Assembly: GCA_030693515.1 (NCBI GenBank)
Contig: JAUYAK010000006.1
Coordinates: 62,001 to 126,000 of the forward strand
Length of the DNA: 64,000 nucleotides
Source: Opitutaceae bacterium
Lineage (GTDB): Bacteria; Verrucomicrobiota; Verrucomicrobiia; Opitutales; Opitutaceae
Direction: 5' to 3'
Shown here: piece after piece, positions 59,554 to 64,000 of the stretch
Position numbering within the stretch: the stretch's first letter is position 1
Layout: every line of letters begins with the position of its first letter
Translations under genes and position numbers: made by a program
The notes under the pieces: generated by a model
What the model was told of the DNA's origin: nothing
Database searches by the model: none
What the model saw: only the letters and a program-made list of their open reading frames with translations

Positions 59554-60884
59554 ACCGCCGCACCTTCCTCCACGCCACGGCCGCCGCGGGCACCTTCGCG
59601 GCGCTGCCCTTCTCCATTCGCGCCGCCGACAAGGCGGGCCGCAAATACCGCACGGCGCTCATCGGTGCCGGCTGGTATGGCGGCAACATCGTCGGCGAGG
59701 CCATGGCCAGCGGTCAGTGCGAGATTGTGGGCGTCTGCGACGTCGATCGGCGTGCGCTCGACCCCACCGTCGAGAAGATCACCAAGCTCAGCGGCGACCA
59801 GCCGCGCCGCTACCGCGACTACCGCGAACTCCTCGCCAAGGAAAAGCCCGAGATCGTGATCGTCGCCACGCCGGACCACTGGCACGCGCTGCCGACGATT
59901 GCGGCGGTGCAGGCGGGCGCGCACGTTTACGTGGAGAAGCCCACCGCGCACACCATCGGCGAGAGCCAGGCCATGGTGCGGGCCGCGCGGGCGCATAATC
60001 GCGTCGTGCAGGTCGGCACGCACCGCCGCCTCGCGCCGCACTTGATCAACGCGCGCGACTTCATCCGCGCCGGCAAGGCCGGGAAAATCGGCATGGTCCG
60101 CTGTCATCTCAATCTTTCCGGCACCGGCCCCGAGCAGCCGCTCCCCACGGTCGCGATTCCGCCCGAGCTCGATTGGGACATGTGGTGCGGCCCGGCGCCG
60201 TTGCGGCCGTTTAACGGCACGGCCGACAACCGCGGCATCCATCCGCGCGGGTTCCGCATGTATCTCGACTACGCCAACGGCCACCTCGGCGACATCGGCG
60301 TGCACTGGTTCGATCAGGTTCTCTGGATCACGGACGAGAAGGCCCCGCGGCGGGTGTTTTCCACGGGCGGCCGCCCGGTGCGGGGCGCGCCGGTGCTCAC
60401 GCCCACGGCGCAGACCGGCGACGCGCCGGATCACCAGGTCGCCCAATACGCCTTCGAGCAATTCACGATGACGTGGGAATCGCGCACCTTCGGCGGCAAC
60501 CACGCCGAAAAAGGCGAGGTCGCCGGCGCCTATCTCTACGGCACCAAGGGCACGGTGCAGCTCGGCCACAAAGGCGGCTGGACGTTCTACCTGAGCGACG
60601 GCTCCGCCCCGATCCGCGAAGAGGCCAAGCTCCACCAGCCCGACGGCCAGAACATCCGCGAGCTTTGGGCCGACTTGCTCGACTGCATCAAGACCGGGCG
60701 CCGCGCGATCTGCGACATCGAGGAAGGCCACCGCGCCAGCGTGTGCTCCTACCTCGGCATGATCAGCTACCGCACGGGCCGCGCGATCGAGTGGGACGGC
60801 GCCAAGGAACAGATCATCGGCGATCCCGCCGCCGCCAAGCTCCTCCGCCGCGACTACCGCAAGGGTTGGACCTACCCGACCTGA
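59550..60884 (+). CDS. Tat-exported Gfo/Idh/MocA family oxidoreductase
   Basis: A 444-aa NAD(P)-dependent sugar oxidoreductase. The N-terminus MNRRTFLHATAAAGTFAALP is a twin-arginine signal, so a folded, cofactor-loaded enzyme is exported. The Rossmann domain (about 34-150) has YRTALIGAGWYGGNIVGEA, VGVCDVDRR and VYVEKPTAHTIGES with the catalytic Lys of EKP. The C-terminal substrate domain includes GDIGVHWFDQVLWIT and HLGDIG. Length is normal for the exported subgroup common in PVC bacteria. Substrate unknown. Coupled to the upstream membrane protein gene. Confidence 0.92.
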   Translation: MNRRTFLHATAAAGTFAALPFSIRAADKAGRKYRTALIGAGWYGGNIVGEAMASGQCEIVGVCDVDRRALDPTVEKITKLSGDQPRRYRDYRELLAKEKPEIVIVATPDHWHALPTIAAVQAGAHVYVEKPTAHTIGESQAMVRAARAHNRVVQVGTHRRLAPHLINARDFIRAGKAGKIGMVRCHLNLSGTGPEQPLPTVAIPPELDWDMWCGPAPLRPFNGTADNRGIHPRGFRMYLDYANGHLGDIGVHWFDQVLWITDEKAPRRVFSTGGRPVRGAPVLTPTAQTGDAPDHQVAQYAFEQFTMTWESRTFGGNHAEKGEVAGAYLYGTKGTVQLGHKGGWTFYLSDGSAPIREEAKLHQPDGQNIRELWADLLDCIKTGRRAICDIEEGHRASVCSYLGMISYRTGRAIEWDGAKEQIIGDPAAAKLLRRDYRKGWTYPT

Positions 60885-60892
60885 CGGAGGCT

Positions 60893-60988
60893 TGTCATGC
60901 TGAGCACAGCGAAGAATCCATTTGGACTCACCTCGCGTTTTGCGGGGGCGAAACTCCTGCTGGATTCTTCGCTGCCCTCAGAATGACA
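60893..60988. repeat. Long inverted repeat with 28-nt arms
   Basis: 60893-60920 pairs with 60961-60988 at 25 of 28 positions; the arms carry TGTCAT-x-CTGAG-xx-CAGCGAAGAATCC and enclose 40 bases. Most of the 133-base gap between the oxidoreductase and beta-propeller genes is this element. I have seen arms of this kind in other bacterial genomes, but cannot name the family with certainty. Confidence 0.85.
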
Positions 60989-61017
60989 GAATTGTTTTCC
61001 TTCCCCCAATCATCCCC

Positions 61018-62124
61018 ATGAAACCCCGCCCCTTCGTCCCGCTGCTCGCGGCGCTCTCGCTCGCGATTGCTCCGTTCGTGGCCGCCGCTCCCGCCGACGG
61101 CCGCTACCTCTACGCCGCCGTCCCCGGCATCCGCAATTACCTCGAGCGCGGCGGGCATGGCGTGCTCGTCTTCGACCTCGACCGCGGCCACGCCGTGGTG
61201 CGGCGCATCCCCGCGCGCGGCCTCAATCCCGCCGACGGCAAGCCGCTCAACGTGAAAGGCGTCGTCGCCCACGCCGGCACCGCGCGGCTCTATGTGAGCA
61301 CGCTGCAGTTTGTCACCTGCTTCGATTTGCTCACGGACCAGATTCTTTGGGAGAAAGCCTACGAAGGCGGCTGCGATCGCATGGCGCTCTCGCCCGACGG
61401 CCAGACCATGTATCTGCCTTCGCTGGAGAAAAACCACTGGCATGTCGTCAACGCTCTCACGGGTGACGTCATCAAGCGGCTCGAGCCCATCCCGCGCGCG
61501 CACAACACCGTTTACGGGCTCGACGGCCGGCACGTTTACATGGCCGGCATCGGTTCGCCCTTCCTGCACGTCGCCGACACCGCGACGCACACGATCGCGC
61601 GGAAGGTCGGGCCGTTCAGCTCGGGCATCCGACCCTTCACGGTCAACGGCCGGCAGACGCTCGCGTTCGTCAACGTCAACGGCCTCCTCGGTTTCGAGGT
61701 CGGCGACATCGCGACGGGCAAGATGCTGCACCGCGTCGAAGTGCAGGGCTTCAAGCCGGGCGTGCCCAAGCGCCACGGCTGCCCGAGCCACGGCGTCGGC
61801 CTCACGCCCGACGAGCGCGAGCTCTGGGTCTGCGACGCCGCCAACCAGCGCATGCACGTCTTCGACGCCACGGTGATGCCACCGAAACAAGTCGCGAGCA
61901 TCGAGGTCCGCGACGACCCAGGCTGGATCACGTTCAGCCTCGACGGCAAATACGCCTATCCCTCCACGGGCCAAGTGATCGACGTCGCCACCCGCAAAAT
62001 CATCGCGACCCTCAAGGATGAAACCGGCGCGATTGCCGAGAGCGAAAAGCTCGTCGAAATCCACTTCGCCAACGGCAAGCCGGTGCGGACCGGCGATCAG
62101 TTCGGGGTGGGGCGGGTGAGGTGA
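61018..62124 (+). CDS. Exported YVTN-type beta-propeller protein
   Basis: A 368-aa protein. The signal peptide MKPRPFVPLLAALSLAIAPF runs to about 23 from the ATG at 61018; a longer frame from 60922 would read through the inverted repeat. Propeller repeats include DRMALSPDGQTMYLPSLEKN, GVGLTPDERELWVCDAANQR and WITFSLDGKYAYPSTGQVID, matching the YVTN/40-residue repeat class. Such proteins bind ligands or act as sugar lactonases or oxidases; no catalytic residues are evident. It follows the oxidoreductase gene on the same strand. Confidence 0.85.
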   Translation: MKPRPFVPLLAALSLAIAPFVAAAPADGRYLYAAVPGIRNYLERGGHGVLVFDLDRGHAVVRRIPARGLNPADGKPLNVKGVVAHAGTARLYVSTLQFVTCFDLLTDQILWEKAYEGGCDRMALSPDGQTMYLPSLEKNHWHVVNALTGDVIKRLEPIPRAHNTVYGLDGRHVYMAGIGSPFLHVADTATHTIARKVGPFSSGIRPFTVNGRQTLAFVNVNGLLGFEVGDIATGKMLHRVEVQGFKPGVPKRHGCPSHGVGLTPDERELWVCDAANQRMHVFDATVMPPKQVASIEVRDDPGWITFSLDGKYAYPSTGQVIDVATRKIIATLKDETGAIAESEKLVEIHFANGKPVRTGDQFGVGRVR

Positions 62125-62237
62125 GGGCGATAGGCGAAGGCCGGCGACCGCGGGACTTTTGACCGCGGCGTGCCGCCGGCTGCGGGCAACCGTGGACCAG
62201 CGAGGTGAGGGCGGCAGATTTTCTGCCCGGCCTCCAA

Positions 62238-62942
62238 TCAAGCCAACGCTTCGATCACGGCGGGCAGCTGGCGCAACGACTCGATCGTGAAGAACCGGCC
62301 GGGTGCGTCGACCACCGTCTCGGTCCGTTCGTGCGCCCAGAGCAGATGATAGGGCACATGCGCGCCGGCGCCGCCGAGCGCGAGCACGGGCACGATATCC
62401 GACTTGAGGGAGTTTCCCACCATCAGAAACCGCTCCGGCTTGATCGCATGGCGGCGCAGGATGTGCGCGTAGGTGTCGGCGTTTTTCTCCGAGACGATTT
62501 CGACGGCCCGGAAATGGCCCGCGAGTTCCGACTTGGCGAGTTTCCGCTCCTGATCGAGCAGGTCGCCCTTGGTGATAAGCAGCATACGGTGCTGCGGCGC
62601 GAGGGCGGCGAGGGTGTCGGCCGCGCCTTCGAGCAGGTCCACTGGATGCGCGAGCATGTCGCGCCCGAGATCGATCAGCTCCTGGATTTCGCGGGCGCTG
62701 ATCTTTCCGGCGGTGAGCTGAATCGCCGTCTCGATCGCGGAGAGCGTGAAGCCTTTTACGCCGTAGCCGTAGAGTTCGAGGTTGCGCATCTCGGTCGCGT
62801 AGAGCGTGCGGTCCACGGTCGCGGTATCGTGGTAGTGCGCGAGGAGCGCGCGGTAGCGCTCGTGCGAGCGCTCAAAGATGCTCTCGTTGTGCCAGAGGGT
62901 GTCGTCGGCATCGAAGCCGATGACGAGGTCGCGTTCAGCCAT
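62238..62942 (-). CDS. HAD-superfamily hydrolase
   Basis: A 234-aa cytoplasmic hydrolase. Motif I is FDADDTLWHNE (nucleophile Asp at about 10, DxD), motif II Thr in LLITKGD (about 121-127), motif III Lys in VSEKNADTY (about 152) and motif IV GNSLKSDI (about 170-177). A helical cap lies at about 17-95. This is a phosphatase of the phosphoglycolate phosphatase-like type; substrate unknown. It lies 36 nt after the small zinc-ribbon gene on the same strand's upstream side and may be co-transcribed with it. Confidence 0.88.
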   Translation of the reverse strand: MAERDLVIGFDADDTLWHNESIFERSHERYRALLAHYHDTATVDRTLYATEMRNLELYGYGVKGFTLSAIETAIQLTAGKISAREIQELIDLGRDMLAHPVDLLEGAADTLAALAPQHRMLLITKGDLLDQERKLAKSELAGHFRAVEIVSEKNADTYAHILRRHAIKPERFLMVGNSLKSDIVPVLALGGAGAHVPYHLLWAHERTETVVDAPGRFFTIESLRQLPAVIEALA

Positions 62943-62989
62943 GCGTGCGATTCAGGCTGGGCGCGCGCCGCGCGCAAGTGCGCAGGCGG

Positions 62990-63154
62990 TCACACCGAGG
63001 TCAGATGCCAGCGGCCGCAGAGCGCGCAGATGTAGGCCTGGCGCTTCCGCTCCACACCGGCGAGCAGCGCGGCATCGAGCGCGTCACCCTGCGAGCGGTA
63101 GCGGCGCTTGGCGGTGCAGTGGTGCCGGTGTTCGTCGCGGGTGGGTTTTTTCAT
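62990..63154 (-). CDS. 54-aa zinc-ribbon-like protein
   Basis: A small frame from the ATG at 63154 to TGA at 62990. It opens MKKPTRDEHRHHCTAKRRYR and ends with YICALCGRWHLTSV. One Cys-containing cluster (HRHHC, 9-13) and a CxxC knuckle (Cys43, Cys46) followed by WH could bind one zinc ion. Short proteins ending in a C..CG.WHLT pattern occur in many bacteria and phages. It lies 47 nt upstream of the HAD hydrolase gene in the same direction. Function unknown; nucleic-acid binding is plausible. Confidence 0.7.
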   Translation of the reverse strand: MKKPTRDEHRHHCTAKRRYRSQGDALDAALLAGVERKRQAYICALCGRWHLTSV

Positions 63155-63341
63155 GGGGGAGGGGCGGGCGGCGGCAGGACGGCTAAATCGTGATTGATAA
63201 ATATGCGCGCCGCATGCTTAAGAAAGCCCGGTTTTGCGCATTAGTATCAGTTAGCCAAACCGCTACCCCCCCCACAACAACCAGACTTCGCGTCGCCCGT
63301 CTGCGTTATTTTATCCCCGCGCGTCGGCATACTCCCTTCAC

Positions 63342-64000
63342 ATGATCCGCCCCCACTGTTTCAGCTTCGGCCTGCGCGGCATCGCGCTGCTCTGCCTCCT
63401 CGCCTTCGCGCCTGCCCGCGCGCTGGCCCAAGCCACCACCGGCACGGTCGAGGGCCGCGTGCTCAACACCCGCAATGGCGAATACCTTGAAAAAGCCCGC
63501 GTGACCGTCGAGGGCACGCGGCTCGAGACCTTCACGGACGCCACCGGCCAGTATCGCCTCAACGGCGTGCCTCCGGGCCCGGTGCGCGTGCGGGTCTTTC
63601 ACACCGGGCTCGTCACGGCCACGCGCAGCGTGAGCGTGGCGGCGGGGCAGACGGTGCAGGAGGATTTCAACCTCTCCGATGCCTCGGCCAAGCCTGCGAC
63701 GGCGGCCTCCGGCGACGCCACCGTGAAGCTCGACAAGTTCGTCGTCTCCAATTCCCGCGAGATGGACGGTTCCTCCATCGCCATCAACGAGCAGCGCTTC
63801 GCCGCCAACATGGTCAATGTGCTCGCGGCCGATGAATTCGGCCACGTGGCCGAGGGCAACGTGGGCGAGTTCCTCAAGTTCATCCCCGGCGTCAGCATCG
63901 ACTACGGCGGTGGCGACGCGCGCACCATCTCGCTCGGCGGCGCGCCCTCAAATAACGTGCCCGTCACGATCGGCGGCTTCGCGCTCTCGAGTGCCGCTTC
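63342..64000 (+). CDS. TonB-dependent receptor with carboxypeptidase-like N-terminal domain, cut by right window edge
   Basis: An open frame from the ATG at 63342 to the window end (about 219 residues). The signal peptide spans about 1-31 (ending ARALAQA). A carboxypeptidase-regulatory-like domain follows (about 33-115: TGTVEGRVLNTRNGEYLEKA, TDATGQYRLNGVPPGPV). A TonB-box-like VKLDKFVVSNSREMDG (about 132-147) and the start of the plug (FLKFIPGVSIDYGGGDARTI) complete what is visible. The barrel lies beyond the edge. The 187-base upstream gap contains AT-rich promoter-like sequence around 63190-63250 and no other gene. Unlike the receptor at 20521 it carries the extra N-terminal domain. Confidence 0.9.
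   Translation, partial: MIRPHCFSFGLRGIALLCLLAFAPARALAQATTGTVEGRVLNTRNGEYLEKARVTVEGTRLETFTDATGQYRLNGVPPGPVRVRVFHTGLVTATRSVSVAAGQTVQEDFNLSDASAKPATAASGDATVKLDKFVVSNSREMDGSSIAINEQRFAANMVNVLAADEFGHVAEGNVGEFLKFIPGVSIDYGGGDARTISLGGAPSNNVPVTIGGFALSSAA

Noticed and set aside
63190-63250. TTGATA with TTAAGA 18 nt later as a promoter for the right-edge receptor
   Set aside because: The -10 match is poor and other AT-rich placements are equally good, so no promoter is called.

Overview
The window is high-GC DNA from what looks like a verrucomicrobial genome, most likely an Opitutaceae-type bacterium. This is inferred from gene families, not from a marker gene. The pointers are two Pirellula/Verrucomicrobium-type heme-binding dehydrogenases, a VPDSG-CTERM surface protein, a free-standing SWIB-domain protein, several S1 sulfatases, DUF6250 and DUF6807 proteins, and TonB-dependent receptors beside a LacI-type regulator. 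No rRNA, tRNA, CRISPR array, transposase or phage gene was seen, and no gene-free stretch exceeds 300 bases.

Layout. 1-13059 (minus strand) is a compact type II secretion (T2SS) operon: a Gly-rich Spy-like exported protein, then gspE, F, G, H, I, J, K, L, M, a gspC-like gene and a secretin, ending with the membrane sensor part of a signalling protein cut by the left edge. Most genes overlap by 4 bases. The secretin is split into two exported proteins, with the break inside the N3 domain. 13285-15684 holds an EF-hand protein, a dicarboxylate/amino-acid symporter and mobA. 15681-27939 is a peptide-oriented region: an S46 dipeptidyl peptidase, a serine hydrolase, an N-acyl-D-amino-acid deacylase, a TonB-dependent receptor and a LacI-type regulator on the minus strand, and a divergent M16 protease. 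28196-30737 holds the VPDSG-CTERM protein and sufS-sufU.

30873-38251 is a sulfatase region: a sulfatase-esterase fusion, a lower-GC TPR lipoprotein bracketed by a 60-bp direct repeat, a DUF6250 protein and a second sulfatase. 38279-45905 holds an HlyD/ABC/permease efflux operon, a small exported protein and a two-gene ABC exporter with one degenerate ATP site. 46038-54664 holds the SWIB protein, two PVC-type dehydrogenases, a DUF6807 protein and an SpoU-type rRNA methylase. 54648-64000 holds two tandem GT-C-like membrane proteins, an unknown membrane protein coupled to a Tat-exported oxidoreductase, a beta-propeller protein, a HAD hydrolase, a 54-aa zinc-ribbon protein and the start of another TonB-dependent receptor.

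Taken together the genes suggest a Gram-negative heterotroph that secretes and takes up through the outer membrane to use sulfated polysaccharides and peptides. The most unusual items are the split secretin, the TPR gene bracketed by a repeat of its neighbour's 3' end, and several families of short palindromic repeats between genes.
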